The notes under the pieces were generated by a model. The model saw only the letters and a program-made list of their open reading frames with translations. It was not told where the DNA came from and made no database searches. Positions 17,027-27,690 of a stretch of 64,000 nucleotides of DNA are shown one piece after another (the first letter of the stretch is position 1; each line of letters begins with the position of its first letter). Where the stretch lies: contig NZ_CP133782.1 in NCBI RefSeq assembly GCF_034351645.1, forward strand, positions 4,593,001 through 4,657,000, written 5' to 3'. Position numbers and translations under genes: made by a program. The DNA is from Pseudomonas sp. DC1.2. Lineage in GTDB: Bacteria > Pseudomonadota > Gammaproteobacteria > Pseudomonadales > Pseudomonadaceae.

Positions 17027-17314
17027 TTAACCGCGAGCCTTGGCAATCAGCTCGATGTACTCGGGCGCGTTCCGCTGATCCTTGATCACCGCGACGAAGT
17101 CATTACCGTGTTCATCCTTGCCATCGAGGTCATACCCGGCCTCAACGAAAAACGTCAGGAAGCGTTCGAAGTCATCGACACGCAGACCGCGATAAGCCTT
17201 GATCAGTTTGTGCAGCGACGGCGAAGTGGCGTCGACTGGCTCGAAGTCGAGGAACAGCTTGATCTGCGCATCGCCGATCTCGTCACCAATCAGTTGTTTC
17301 TTATCTTTACGCAT
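17027..17314 (-). CDS. PA4642 family protein
   Basis: 95-residue soluble protein starting MRKDKKQLIGDEIGDAQIKLFLDF. It matches the small conserved pseudomonad family next to mqo in P. aeruginosa (PA4642, from memory). It lacks a signal peptide and any catalytic motif I recognise; the central GLRVDDFERFLTFF segment looks like an alpha-helical interaction module. Function unknown. Converges with mqo. Confidence 0.75.
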   Translation of the reverse strand: MRKDKKQLIGDEIGDAQIKLFLDFEPVDATSPSLHKLIKAYRGLRVDDFERFLTFFVEAGYDLDGKDEHGNDFVAVIKDQRNAPEYIELIAKARG

Positions 17315-17377
17315 TGCCGACTCCAGCTCGCAGACATTTCACGGGGCAGGCAGTTTACCCCTGCCTTGGCGCCAGGC

Positions 17378-17863
17378 TCAACGCGCACGCACAGTGCCCG
17401 TGTGCAGATCCGCCCAGACATGGCCGTTGGCGTAGCTAAGGAACTGGCAATACACCGTGTCGTTGCGCAGCAAATCAATCACTGCGCGGTACTGGGCCAG
17501 TGGGTAGTAAAGCGTCAGGGTTCTACTCGGTTCATCGTAGATTGGCTTTTTCAGGCTTTTGCTTTCGCCATCAAAGTTGACCAGCACTTGATTGATGCTC
17601 GCGCCCTTGTTCAAGGACTTGCCCTTGAGCCGGATCAGTAGCGGTGACGTCACCGGAATCGGCTGTTGAGTGGATTGGCGCTGGCTGCCCGCCACCACCG
17701 AATACTCGGTGACCTGCAACAGTTGTTGTTGCTCAGGTTCGGCGTTACGCAGGGCCAATTCGTCCGCCGGCAAAAACTGCGCATGCATCGGTGCCGCAGC
17801 GGCCGCCTGAGGCAGACTGAGGGCCAGCAACAGGACGGCGCAAGGGTGGATCAAACGGCTCAT
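17378..17863 (-). CDS. Secreted/periplasmic protein of unknown function
   Basis: 161 residues with a clear signal peptide (about 1-24, cleavage near AAAA-PMHAQ). The mature part is rich in polar beta-prone stretches. It contains one Cys (QFLSYANG region nearby) and ends GTVRAR. I recognise no family. It lies 63 bases upstream of the PA4642-like gene and may share its transcript. Confidence 0.65.
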   Translation of the reverse strand: MSRLIHPCAVLLLALSLPQAAAAAPMHAQFLPADELALRNAEPEQQQLLQVTEYSVVAGSQRQSTQQPIPVTSPLLIRLKGKSLNKGASINQVLVNFDGESKSLKKPIYDEPSRTLTLYYPLAQYRAVIDLLRNDTVYCQFLSYANGHVWADLHTGTVRAR

Positions 17864-18056
17864 GACAGTCTCCGAAATCAGCAGCTGACGCTTCGGCCGC
17901 AGGCATCACCAAAACAATCAACGAATGGCGCGCAGCACAGGACCAGGATTCAAAGACGAATAACCCAATGTGCTCGTGATAGTGGTGTTTGCTGACATCA
18001 GTTAATGCCAGACCACCCTCTCGAGCAGGCTCATACAGGTGCTATGTGGCTGGGAA

Positions 18057-18614
18057 TCACATGCCTTTAACGGCAAAAATCCCGTTGGCGTTACGCCAGT
18101 AGCCTTTGTAATCCATGCCGTAGCCGAAGATGTAACGGTCGATGCAAGGCAGACCGACGAAATCGGCTTTAAGGTCTGGACGAGCCTTGCGGTCGTGGTC
18201 CTTGTCGATCAGCACGGCGGTATGCACCTTGCGCGCACCGGCGTGTTTGCAGAAATCGATGATCGCGCCAAGGGTGTGACCTTCGTCGAGGATGTCGTCG
18301 ATGATCAGCACATCACGGTCGATGAACGAGACTTCCGGCTTGGCTTTCCAGAACAGGTCGCCGCCGCTGGTTTCATTGCGATAGCGGGTGGCGTGCAGGT
18401 AGGACGCTTCCAGCGGGAAATTCAGATACGTCAGCAGCTTGCCGGAGAAAATCAGCCCGCCGTTCATCACGCAGAACACCACCGGGTTGCTGTCAGCCAG
18501 CTGTTCATTGATGTGCGCACCGACGCGGGCGATGGCCGCCTCGACTTCAGCTTCGGTGTACAGGCAGTCAGCCTCTCGCATGATTTGACGGATATGCTCG
18601 AGATCAGCGGACAT
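18057..18614 (-). CDS. hpt: Hypoxanthine-guanine phosphoribosyltransferase
   Basis: Purine salvage enzyme converting hypoxanthine or guanine plus PRPP to IMP or GMP. The 185-residue protein has the PRPP loop VLIIDDILDEGHTL at 102-115 and the C-terminal base-binding region IFGYGMDYKGYWRN. The start at 18614 (MSADLEHIRQ) follows TTGGAGAG and gives the usual length; an in-frame ATG 23 codons earlier has no ribosome site. Divergent from upp, so two salvage genes share a 165-base promoter region. Confidence 0.95.
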   Translation of the reverse strand: MSADLEHIRQIMREADCLYTEAEVEAAIARVGAHINEQLADSNPVVFCVMNGGLIFSGKLLTYLNFPLEASYLHATRYRNETSGGDLFWKAKPEVSFIDRDVLIIDDILDEGHTLGAIIDFCKHAGARKVHTAVLIDKDHDRKARPDLKADFVGLPCIDRYIFGYGMDYKGYWRNANGIFAVKGM

Positions 18615-18731
18615 GGCGCTCTCCAAGTGGGTGGCGGATTCGGAAAAGCGGGCAAAGGTACGCATCCCGCACGGCCAGATCAAGCGTTTGTGGACTAACG
18701 TACTGTATGTCTATAGGACAACACCCTCGGA

Positions 18732-18743
18732 TAGATTAATCTA
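18732..18743. promoter_or_regulatory. Perfect 12-bp palindrome between hpt and upp
   Basis: TAGATTAATCTA lies 36 bases before the upp start codon and 118 bases before hpt. Its AT-rich core in a GC-rich context suggests an operator or a promoter element. No known regulator is assigned. Confidence 0.35.
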
Positions 18744-18779
18744 GGCCGGTTTTTTTGCCCGCCGCCGGAGCCTTTCCCC

Positions 18780-19418
18780 ATGCCCATCCGTGAGATCCGC
18801 CATCCGCTGATCCGTCATAAACTTGGCCTTATGCGCCGCGCCGACATTAGCACGAAGAATTTCCGTGAGCTCGCTCAGGAAGTCGGTGCCCTGCTGACCT
18901 ATGAAGCCACCAAAGACCTGCCGCTGGAAACCTACGATATCGAAGGTTGGTGCGGCACCGTGTCGGTCGAGAAAATTGCCGGCAAGAAAATCACCGTAGT
19001 GCCGATCCTGCGTGCGGGCATCGGCATGCTCGAAGGCGTACTGAGCCTGATACCTGGCGCCAAAGTCAGCGCCGTCGGTGTGGCCCGCAACGAACAAACG
19101 TTGCAGGCTCACACCTACCTGGAAAAACTGGTCCCGGAAATCAACGAACGCCTGGCGATGATCATCGACCCGATGCTCGCGACCGGCAGTTCCATGGTTG
19201 CCACCATCGACCTGCTGAAGAAAGCTGGCTGCCGTGACATCCGCGCCATGGTGCTGGTGGCGGCGCCCGAAGGCATCGCCGCCGTCGAGAAGGCTCACCC
19301 CGACGTGATCATCTACACCGCGTCCATCGACGAAAAACTCAACGAACATGGTTACATCATCCCGGGCCTGGGCGATGCCGGTGACAAAATCTTCGGCACC
19401 AAGCAGAAGGACGCTTGA
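18780..19418 (+). CDS. upp: Uracil phosphoribosyltransferase
   Basis: Pyrimidine salvage: uracil + PRPP to UMP. 212 residues with the PRPP-binding motif [13 protein letters not shown] at 127-139 and the C-terminal uracil-binding [17 protein letters not shown] precedes the ATG. uraA begins two bases behind the stop codon, so uptake and phosphoribosylation of uracil are made together. Confidence 0.96.
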   Translation: MPIREIRHPLIRHKLGLMRRADISTKNFRELAQEVGALLTYEATKDLPLETYDIEGWCGTVSVEKIAGKKITVVPILRAGIGMLEGVLSLIPGAKVSAVGVARNEQTLQAHTYLEKLVPEINERLAMIIDPMLATGSSMVATIDLLKKAGCRDIRAMVLVAAPEGIAAVEKAHPDVIIYTASIDEKLNEHGYIIPGLGDAGDKIFGTKQKDA

Positions 19419-19420
19419 GC

Positions 19421-20695
19421 ATGCAGGATGAGTTCAACGATCCGCTCTGGCGCACCGTGCTGTCGGGCGCGCAGATGCTGTTCGTGGCTTTCGGCGCCTT
19501 GGTGTTGATGCCGCTGATTACCGGCCTGGACCCAAACGTGGCGCTGTTCACGGCAGGACTGGGGACGATCCTGTTCCAGATCGTGACCGGGCGTCAGGTG
19601 CCGGTGTTCCTGGCGTCGAGCTTTGCGTTCATCACTCCGATCATTCTCGCCAAGGGCCAATTCGGCCTCGCGGCGACCATGGGCGGCGTGATGGCAGCAG
19701 GTTTCGTCTACACCTTCCTCGGCCTGACCGTGAAGATCAAAGGCACCGGGTTCATTGACCGTCTGCTGCCACCGGTCGTGATTGGTCCGGTGATCATCTC
19801 CATCGGCCTCGCCATGGCGCCGATTGCCGCCAACATGGCAATGGGCAAAGCGGGCGACGGCGCCGAATTGATTCATTACCAGACGGCGATGCTGATCTCG
19901 ATGCCGGCGTTGCTGACCACGCTGATCGTCGCGGTGTTCGGCAAAGGCATTTTTCGCCTGGTGCCCATCATCTCCGGGGTACTGGTAGGTTTTGCCATGG
20001 CGTTCTACTTCGGCGTCGTTGATACCGCGAAGATTGCCGCCGCGCCCTGGTTTGCGATTCCGCACTTCACCGCACCGGAGTTCAACTGGCAGGCGATTCT
20101 GTTCATTGTCCCCGTCGCGCTCGCGCCGGCCATCGAACACATTGGTGGCGTGATTGCTGTCGGTAGCGTGACCGGCCGCGATTACCTGAAAAAACCGGGC
20201 CTGCACCGCACGCTGTTCGGCGACGGAATTGCCACCACCGCCGCCGGTCTGTTGGGCGGACCGCCCAACACCACCTACGCCGAAGTGACGGGCGCAGTGA
20301 TGCTGACCAAAAACTACAACCCGAAAATAATGACCTGGGCGGCGATTTTCGCCATCAGCCTGGCATTCGTAGGCAAGTTCGGCGCGCTGTTGCAGAGCAT
20401 TCCGGTGCCGGTGATGGGCGGCATTCTGTGCCTGCTGTTCGGTTCGATTGCGGCAGTGGGCATGAACACGCTGATTCGCCATAAAATTGACCTCGGCGAG
20501 GCGCGCAACCTGGTGATTGTTTCGGTGACACTGGTGTTCGGTATTGGTGGCGTACTGATCGGCACCGGCACCGGCCCAGACGACTTCGGCCTCAAAGGCA
20601 TCGCGCTGTGCGCGGTGGTAGCGATTGGCTTGAATCTGCTGCTGCCAGGCAATGACAGCTGGAAGCACAAGAAGGCGGATGATTCGCTGTTGTAA
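19421..20695 (+). CDS. uraA: Uracil permease
   Basis: Proton-coupled uracil importer of the NCS2 family. 424 residues, about 14 membrane segments, with the family motif around TTYAEVTGAVMLTKNYNP and the PAIEHIGGVIAVG segment. The ATG at 19421 (MQDEFND) is 2 bases behind the upp stop; a TTG two codons earlier overlaps upp and is less likely. Operon upp-uraA. Confidence 0.94.
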   Translation: MQDEFNDPLWRTVLSGAQMLFVAFGALVLMPLITGLDPNVALFTAGLGTILFQIVTGRQVPVFLASSFAFITPIILAKGQFGLAATMGGVMAAGFVYTFLGLTVKIKGTGFIDRLLPPVVIGPVIISIGLAMAPIAANMAMGKAGDGAELIHYQTAMLISMPALLTTLIVAVFGKGIFRLVPIISGVLVGFAMAFYFGVVDTAKIAAAPWFAIPHFTAPEFNWQAILFIVPVALAPAIEHIGGVIAVGSVTGRDYLKKPGLHRTLFGDGIATTAAGLLGGPPNTTYAEVTGAVMLTKNYNPKIMTWAAIFAISLAFVGKFGALLQSIPVPVMGGILCLLFGSIAAVGMNTLIRHKIDLGEARNLVIVSVTLVFGIGGVLIGTGTGPDDFGLKGIALCAVVAIGLNLLLPGNDSWKHKKADDSLL

Positions 20696-20729
20696 GCAGA
20701 CGCGGAATTGATCCTCGCCTGAAAAATGC

Positions 20730-20824
20730 CATCGCGGGCAAGCCCGCTCCTACCTTTAATTTCGGACGCTCTCCACGAGTGTGCCCATAGAAGATCAGTG
20801 TAGGAGCGCGCGTGCCCGCGACGC
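20730..20824. repeat. REPIN: inverted pair of REP elements
   Basis: ATCGCGGGCAAGCCCGCTCC (20731-20750, continuing TAC) and its approximate inverse TAGGAGCGCGCGTGCCCGCG (20801-20820) flank a loop of about 46 bases. It lies between converging uraA and hemH. Confidence 0.75.
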
Positions 20825-20832
20825 TTTGGACG

Positions 20833-21858
20833 TTACAACGCCAGCGGTGCTCTCTCGCACAAAATGTTCAACGCCTTCGCCCACTGCGGCTCATCGTTGA
20901 GGCAAGGCACCAGCACCAACTCCTCGCCACCCGCCTCGCGGAACTGTTCGAGTCCACGATCGCCGATTTCTTCCAGGGTTTCGATGCAATCGGCGACGAA
21001 CGCCGGGCACATCACCAGGAGCTTCTTCACCCCGCTTTTGGCCAACTCATCGAGGCGTGCTTCGGTGTAGGGTTCGATCCACTTGGCCCGCCCCAGTCGC
21101 GACTGAAACGACACCGACCACTTGCCATCCGCCAAGCCCATGCGCTTGGCAAATTCGGACGCGGTGCGCAGGCACTGCGCGCGATAGCACGTCGCCAATA
21201 CGGCCGGCGAAGCATTCTTGCAGCAATCTTGATTCTTGAAGCAGTGCTGGCCGGTCGGATCGAGCTTGGTCAGGTGCCGCTCCGGTAAACCATGAAAGCT
21301 CAGCAACAGGTGATCGTGAGGTTGTTCCAGATACGGCTTGGCGCTGGTCACCAGCGCGTCGAGGTATTCCGGCTGATCGTAGAACGGCTGGAGAATCGAA
21401 AACTGCACATCGAGTTTGTTGTCTCGAACCACCCGCTGGGCTTCCTCAATCACCGTGGTCACGGTGCTGTCGGCAAACTGCGGATAAAGCGGCGCCAAGG
21501 TGACTTTCTTATGACCTTGAGCAGCCAGACGCAACAGCGTCGATTCAATGGACGGTTCGCCGTAGCGCATCGCCAGCTCCACTGGGCCTTGGGTCCACTG
21601 GGCGGTCATGGCCTGTTTCAAGCGCTGGCTGAGGACTACCAGCGGCGAACCCTCCTCCCACCAAATCGATGCGTAGGCGTGCGCAGACTGCTCCGGGCGC
21701 TTGAACAGGATGAGCGACACCAGCAAGCGGCGCACCGGCCACGGCACGTCGATTACATAGGGATCCATCAAAAATTGATTGAGGTAACTGCGCACATCGG
21801 CCACCGACGTGGAGGCAGGCGAGCCCAGGTTGACCAGAAGCAACGCGTGATCGGTCAT
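20833..21858 (-). CDS. hemH: Ferrochelatase
   Basis: Last step of haem synthesis: inserts Fe2+ into protoporphyrin IX. 341 residues; the metal/porphyrin His is in [12 protein letters not shown] (about 185-196) and a conserved acidic segment CIETLEEI lies near 300. The family opening LLLVNLGSP is at 6-14. The TIGR01777 gene ends 8 bases upstream, so the two form an operon. The shared region upstream also serves a light-type operator; see findings. Confidence 0.95.
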   Translation of the reverse strand: MTDHALLLVNLGSPASTSVADVRSYLNQFLMDPYVIDVPWPVRRLLVSLILFKRPEQSAHAYASIWWEEGSPLVVLSQRLKQAMTAQWTQGPVELAMRYGEPSIESTLLRLAAQGHKKVTLAPLYPQFADSTVTTVIEEAQRVVRDNKLDVQFSILQPFYDQPEYLDALVTSAKPYLEQPHDHLLLSFHGLPERHLTKLDPTGQHCFKNQDCCKNASPAVLATCYRAQCLRTASEFAKRMGLADGKWSVSFQSRLGRAKWIEPYTEARLDELAKSGVKKLLVMCPAFVADCIETLEEIGDRGLEQFREAGGEELVLVPCLNDEPQWAKALNILCERAPLAL

Positions 21859-21866
21859 GCAAAATC

Positions 21867-22775
21867 CTATTTCTCAGGGCGGCTGAACAGGTCGTCCAAC
21901 GCCGCGCGCAAATCAGTGAACTGGAAAGTAAAACCGGCGTCCAGCAAGCGCGCAGGTATCGCTCGCTGACCACCCAGCAACAGCAATGACAACTCGCCCA
22001 GACCCACCCTCAACGCAAAGGCCGGCATCGGCATGAACGCCGGACGGTGCATGACATTGCCCAGGGTTTTGGTGAACTCGCGATTACGCACCGGCTTTGG
22101 CGCGCAGGCATTATAGGGACCGCCAGCGTTGTCGTGATGCAGAAGAAAATCAATCAGGGCGATTTGATCCTTGATATGAATCCACGGCATCCACTGCCGA
22201 CCGTTGCCAATCGGCCCACCCAACCCCAGCTTGAACGGCAGCAAAAGCCGCGCTAAAAAACCGCCCTCCGCCGACAACACCAACCCGGTACGCACCAGAA
22301 TCACGCGAATACCCAACGCCTCGGCGCGCTGTGCGGTTTCTTCCCAGGCAATACACAACTGGCTGGCGAAATCCTCATTGACCGGGGGCGAGTCCTCGTT
22401 CAGTTCCCGCTCGCCACCGTCGCCGTACCAGCCAACCGCAGAACCGGAGATCAGCACCCTGGGTTTCTGCTCGCGACTTTCAAGCCAGCTCAGCAGGGTT
22501 TCAGTCAGCGTAATGCGACTGCTCCAGAGCAACGCTTTGCGTTTGTGCGTCCACAGCCGATCCGCAATCGGCGCCCCGGCCAGGTTGATAACGGCATCGA
22601 CGGTGTCTTGGCCAATGTCTTCCAGACGGGTAATACCGCGGATTTGCGCACCGCAGATTTTCCCGACTTTTTGCGCATCACGGCTCCAGACCGTAAGCCG
22701 GTGCCCCTGACTCAACCAGTGTCGGCAGAGTTGACGTCCTATCAAACCAGTACCGCCGGTCAGCAATATGTGCAT
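21867..22775 (-). CDS. TIGR01777 family epimerase-like protein (SDR39U1/YfcH)
   Basis: Atypical short-chain dehydrogenase of 302 residues. The nucleotide-binding motif [10 protein letters not shown] is at about 7-16, and the C-terminal DUF1731 region ([18 protein letters not shown]) is characteristic. Known as YfcH or SulA-like; biochemical role unknown. GAGGAAG precedes the ATG. It is the first gene of the pair with hemH, and it is divergent from the renalase-like gene. Confidence 0.88.
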   Translation of the reverse strand: MHILLTGGTGLIGRQLCRHWLSQGHRLTVWSRDAQKVGKICGAQIRGITRLEDIGQDTVDAVINLAGAPIADRLWTHKRKALLWSSRITLTETLLSWLESREQKPRVLISGSAVGWYGDGGERELNEDSPPVNEDFASQLCIAWEETAQRAEALGIRVILVRTGLVLSAEGGFLARLLLPFKLGLGGPIGNGRQWMPWIHIKDQIALIDFLLHHDNAGGPYNACAPKPVRNREFTKTLGNVMHRPAFMPMPAFALRVGLGELSLLLLGGQRAIPARLLDAGFTFQFTDLRAALDDLFSRPEK

Positions 22776-22895
22776 GACATCTTCCTCGCGTGGCGTTTTA
22801 CCCGGATCACTAGTCTATTTTTAAAACAGGGATCTTTGGCATCGAGCAGGCTCTATTGTTAACAATAGGCCAAGCTGTCAGAACGAGAACGCTAA

Positions 22896-24169
<1,274 letters not shown>

Positions 24170-24225
24170 ACCCAGGGGAAGCACGCGTGTTTTCGCAAAG
24201 GATTTAACGCTTCTCGAGAAAAACC

Positions 24226-24300
24226 TATACAAATACTTTGACTTGTACACCTTTGAATCTATGATAAGCCGTATGTTGTACAGAGCCTAATTTCTGTACA
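24226..24300 (+). promoter_or_regulatory. Promoter with two LitR-type operators before the photolyase operon
   Basis: Operator 1: TATACA-N12-TGTACA at 24226-24249. Operator 2: TGTACA-N12-TGTACA at 24277-24300. A good sigma-70 promoter lies with them: TTGACT (24238-24243), 16 bases, TATGAT (24260-24265). Operator 1 covers the -35 and operator 2 the early transcribed region. The arrangement suits repression in the dark by the MerR protein encoded in the operon. It matches the LitR-site consensus T(G/A)TACA-N12-TGTA(C/T)A as I recall it for P. putida. Confidence 0.75.
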
Positions 24301-24322
24301 GGTTTAGATTCGAGGTGCCCCG

Positions 24323-25282
24323 ATGCTCGACTCCACCGCGAAACCAAAAATTGCCATCAGCGCTTGCCTGATGGGCGCCGAAGTACGCTTCAACGGCGGT
24401 CACAAGGAATCTCGGCTGTGCAGCCGAACGCTCACTGACTACTTCGATTTCGTCCCGGTCTGTCCCGAGGTCGCTATCGGCATGGGGATCCCCCGGGAAC
24501 CGATTCGTCTGGTAGGCGATGCTGAACACCCCGAGGCCGTCGGCACGGTGAACCGCGAGCTGAACGTCACTCAGCCGCTCACCGAATACGGCCAGAAAAT
24601 GGCCGTCGAACTGAATGACATCTGCGGCTACATCTTCATGCAGAAATCGCCGTCTTGCGGGCTGCTGCGGGTCAAGGTTTACCACGCCAACGGCGCTCCA
24701 GTGGACGGCGGTGGTCGCGGAATCTACGCCCAGGCCTTCTGTGCCGAACACCCTGACCTGCCGGTGGAAGAGGATGGTCGCCTGAATGATCCGGTACTGC
24801 GCGAAAACTTTCTCACCCGCGTATTCGCCTACAGCGCCTGGCAGCAATTGCTCAAAGAAGGCCTAACCCGTCGCGGCCTCATCGCGTTTCACTCGCGCTA
24901 CAAGTACCTACTGATGGCCCATAACCCGGTGCAATACAAAACCCTGGGCGCCCTACTGGGCAACATGGGCCAGACCGACCCAAAAGAGCTCGGCCCACGC
25001 TATTTCAGCGAACTGATGGAAGCGTTGAAGAAATGCGCCACCCGCCGCACTCACACCAACGTCCTGCAACACATCAGCGGCTACCTCAAGCAGGCCATCA
25101 GCCCTGAAGACAAGCAGGAAGTGCAGCACATCATCGGTCAGTACCGTCACGGCATCGTGCCGTTGGTGGTGCCACTGACCCTGCTCAAACATTACTTTCG
25201 CCAACACCCCCATCCTTACATTGCGCAACAGGTTTACCTGCAACCGCACCCGGAAAACCTCAGCCTGCGAAATGCGATCTAA
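24323..25282 (+). CDS. DUF523-DUF1722 (YbgA-like) protein
   Basis: 319 residues in two parts: an N-terminal DUF523 domain (about 8-155) with conserved cysteines (ISACLMG, SPSCG) that suggest a metal or Fe-S site, and a C-terminal DUF1722 domain (about 185-310; YbgA in E. coli, where it adjoins phr). Function is unknown, but association with photolyase genes is recurrent. GAGG precedes the ATG. First gene of the light-type operon; the MerR gene starts at the base after its stop codon. Confidence 0.88.
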   Translation: MLDSTAKPKIAISACLMGAEVRFNGGHKESRLCSRTLTDYFDFVPVCPEVAIGMGIPREPIRLVGDAEHPEAVGTVNRELNVTQPLTEYGQKMAVELNDICGYIFMQKSPSCGLLRVKVYHANGAPVDGGGRGIYAQAFCAEHPDLPVEEDGRLNDPVLRENFLTRVFAYSAWQQLLKEGLTRRGLIAFHSRYKYLLMAHNPVQYKTLGALLGNMGQTDPKELGPRYFSELMEALKKCATRRTHTNVLQHISGYLKQAISPEDKQEVQHIIGQYRHGIVPLVVPLTLLKHYFRQHPHPYIAQQVYLQPHPENLSLRNAI

Positions 25283-26224
25283 ATGAAAACCACACCCGAT
25301 AACAGTCGCGACGAAGACCTTGGCGTCGACTTTAAAAAGGCGCTGGACGAAGGCTGGCTGCCGATCCGCGAAGTGGCCCGGCAGACGGGTGTAAACGCCG
25401 TCACCCTGCGCGCCTGGGAGCGGCGTTACGGGTTGATCGTTCCCCAGCGCACCCCAAAGGGTCATCGGCTGTTCTCGGCCGAACACGTCCAACGCATTTT
25501 GACGATCCTCACGTGGCTCAATCGCGGCGTGGCAGTGAGCCAGGTCAAGCAGTTGCTCGATACGCCACAGGCCTTCACCGACTCGGCTGAAAATGACTGG
25601 CAACTGCTGCATCACACCTTGCTGCAAGCGGTCACTCAATTGGATGAGCGCACCCTCGACGACACTGTCAACCAGGCCATGGCGCTGTACCCACCGCGCA
25701 CGTTGTGCGAACAACTGCTGATGCCATTGCTGGCAGAGTTGGAGCAGCGCTGGCAAGGCCAGTTCGGCGCGCAGATGGAACGAGTGTTCTTTTATTCCTG
25801 GTTGCGCAGCAAATTCGGCGCACGCATCTACCATAACAACCGTCAGTTACGCACCGCTCCGCTGCTGTTGATCAATCATTCGGATCTGCCCTTAGAGCCG
25901 CACCTGTGGCTCACCGCCTGGTTAATCAGCAGCGCCGATTGTCCGGTGGAGGTGTTCGATTGGCCATTGCCGGTCGGCGAACTGGCACTGGCGGTTGATC
26001 ACCTGCAAGCTCGCGGCGTGCTGCTGTATTCCAGTAAAGCCATGAACCTGGCGCAGTTGCCGAAACTTTTAAGTGGCGTCAGTTGCCCAAAAGTAATAGT
26101 CGGACCAACGGTATGCATCCACCACACCGAGTTATCCGTAAGAACCACCGAGATCACTGATTTGTTCCTGGCCGAAGATCCCTTGTCGGCTCATCAGGAG
26201 CTGGTTCAGCGCGGGCTCATTTAA
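25283..26224 (+). CDS. MerR family regulator, LitR/CarH type without cobalamin motif
   Basis: 313 residues. The N-terminal MerR winged helix (about 27-75) reads LPIREVARQTGVNAVTLRAWERRYG. The rest has the layout of a CarH/LitR sensor: a helical domain (about 95-180, with the YSWLRSKFGARIYHNN segment) and a Rossmann-like domain (about 185-300). The D/E-x-H-x-x-G motif that holds cobalamin is absent, as in class II LitR proteins, which in P. putida work together with a LOV photoreceptor (from memory). No LOV gene is in the window. It probably represses its own operon in the dark. No gap to the preceding gene; one-base overlap (TAATG) with the first possible photolyase start. Confidence 0.82.
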   Translation: MKTTPDNSRDEDLGVDFKKALDEGWLPIREVARQTGVNAVTLRAWERRYGLIVPQRTPKGHRLFSAEHVQRILTILTWLNRGVAVSQVKQLLDTPQAFTDSAENDWQLLHHTLLQAVTQLDERTLDDTVNQAMALYPPRTLCEQLLMPLLAELEQRWQGQFGAQMERVFFYSWLRSKFGARIYHNNRQLRTAPLLLINHSDLPLEPHLWLTAWLISSADCPVEVFDWPLPVGELALAVDHLQARGVLLYSSKAMNLAQLPKLLSGVSCPKVIVGPTVCIHHTELSVRTTEITDLFLAEDPLSAHQELVQRGLI

Positions 26225-26244
26225 TGTCGACGACGGAAACCACC

Positions 26245-27690
26245 ATGCAACTGATCTGGCTGCGCAGCGATTTGCGCGTACACGACAACACCGCCCTTTC
26301 GGCCGCCGCCGCTCGCGGCCCGTGCGCCGCGGTGTACCTGCTGAGCCCGCAGCAGTGGCTGGAACATGACGACGCGCCGTGCAAGGTGGATTTCTGGCTG
26401 CGTAACCTGAACGAGATGAGCCGCACGCTGGGCGAACTGAACATTCCCTTGTTGATCCGCAACGCCCCACGTTGGGATGACGCGCCACAGGTCGTGCTCG
26501 ATCTGTGCCAACAGTTAAAGGTCGGCGCGGTACACGTTAACGAGGAGTACGGCATTCATGAAACCCGGCGTGACGCGCAAGTGGCGCAGTTACTCGACCG
26601 TAGCGACATCGAATTCCATAGCTACCTTGATCAATTGTTTTTCAAGCCAGGCACGTTACTGACCAAAACCGGGACTTACTTCCAGGTCTTCAGCCAGTTC
26701 CGCAAAGTGTGCTACGAGCGCCTGCACCGTTCAGTGCCGGGCCTGGTACGCGCCCCTGTTGCTCAGGCACCGTTGCACCTGCCGAGCGATGCCATCGCGA
26801 CCCGTGTCGAACACTTCGAAACACCTGACGCCACGTTGCAAGCCCTGTGGCCCGCCGGTGAAGCCGAAGCCCAACGTCGCCTCGCAACTTTCGCCGACGC
26901 GCAAATCGATTATTACAAAAGCGAGCGCGACTTCCCGGCGAAACCTGGCACCAGCCAGCTCTCGGCTTATCTGGCGGCAGGTGTCATCTCCCCGCGCCAG
27001 TGCTTGCACGTCGCCCTGCAAAGTAATCAGGGTGAATTTGAAAGCGGTAACGTCGGCGCCGTGACTTGGATCAATGAGCTGCTGTGGCGCGAGTTCTACA
27101 AACATATTTTGGTCGGTTATCCCCGCGTTTCACGACACCGCGCCTTCCGCCCGGAAACCGACGCGGTGGCTTGGCGTGAAGCCCCGGACGAGTTGGCGGC
27201 CTGGCAACAGGCGCGCACGGGGCTGCCGATCATCGACGCGGCCATGCGCCAGTTGCTGGAAACCGGCTGGATGCACAACCGCTTGCGCATGGTGGTGGCG
27301 ATGTTCCTGACCAAGAACCTGCTGATTGATTGGCGTGAAGGCGAGCGCTTTTTCATGCGGCATTTGATCGACGGTGACTTGGCGGCCAACAACGGCGGCT
27401 GGCAGTGGAGTTCCTCTACTGGTACCGATTCGGCGCCTTACTTCCGTATTTTCAACCCATTGAGCCAATCGGAACGATTCGACGCCGACGGTGTGTTCAT
27501 CAAGCACTGGCTGCCGGAGCTGGCAGGGCTGAACAAGAAGGAAGTACACAACCCGGCCACCGTCGGCGGTTTGTTCGGCGTGGCGGACTACCCATCGCCA
27601 ATCGTCGACCTGGGCAAGTCTCGCCAACGGGCGCTGGCAGCGTTCAAGAACCTGCCTTCGCGGCAAGCAGTGGGGGGTGGCCATGAGTGA
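26245..27690 (+). CDS. phrB: Deoxyribodipyrimidine photolyase
   Basis: Blue-light-dependent repair of cyclobutane pyrimidine dimers. 481 residues: N-terminal antenna domain starting MQLIWLRSDLRVHDNTALS and C-terminal FAD domain with AANNGGWQWSSSTGTD at about 380-395 and FRIFNP. The Trp/Asn of this segment support CPD photolyase, not cryptochrome. Two starts: 26224 (TAATG overlap with the regulator gene) and 26245; the second has GACGGA before it and gives the usual length. Confidence 0.95.
   Translation: MQLIWLRSDLRVHDNTALSAAAARGPCAAVYLLSPQQWLEHDDAPCKVDFWLRNLNEMSRTLGELNIPLLIRNAPRWDDAPQVVLDLCQQLKVGAVHVNEEYGIHETRRDAQVAQLLDRSDIEFHSYLDQLFFKPGTLLTKTGTYFQVFSQFRKVCYERLHRSVPGLVRAPVAQAPLHLPSDAIATRVEHFETPDATLQALWPAGEAEAQRRLATFADAQIDYYKSERDFPAKPGTSQLSAYLAAGVISPRQCLHVALQSNQGEFESGNVGAVTWINELLWREFYKHILVGYPRVSRHRAFRPETDAVAWREAPDELAAWQQARTGLPIIDAAMRQLLETGWMHNRLRMVVAMFLTKNLLIDWREGERFFMRHLIDGDLAANNGGWQWSSSTGTDSAPYFRIFNPLSQSERFDADGVFIKHWLPELAGLNKKEVHNPATVGGLFGVADYPSPIVDLGKSRQRALAAFKNLPSRQAVGGGHE

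Noticed and set aside
19352..20668. 438-codon minus-strand frame opposite uraA
   Set aside because: Shadow of the permease gene; its product is rich in Gln, His and Arg with no known motif.
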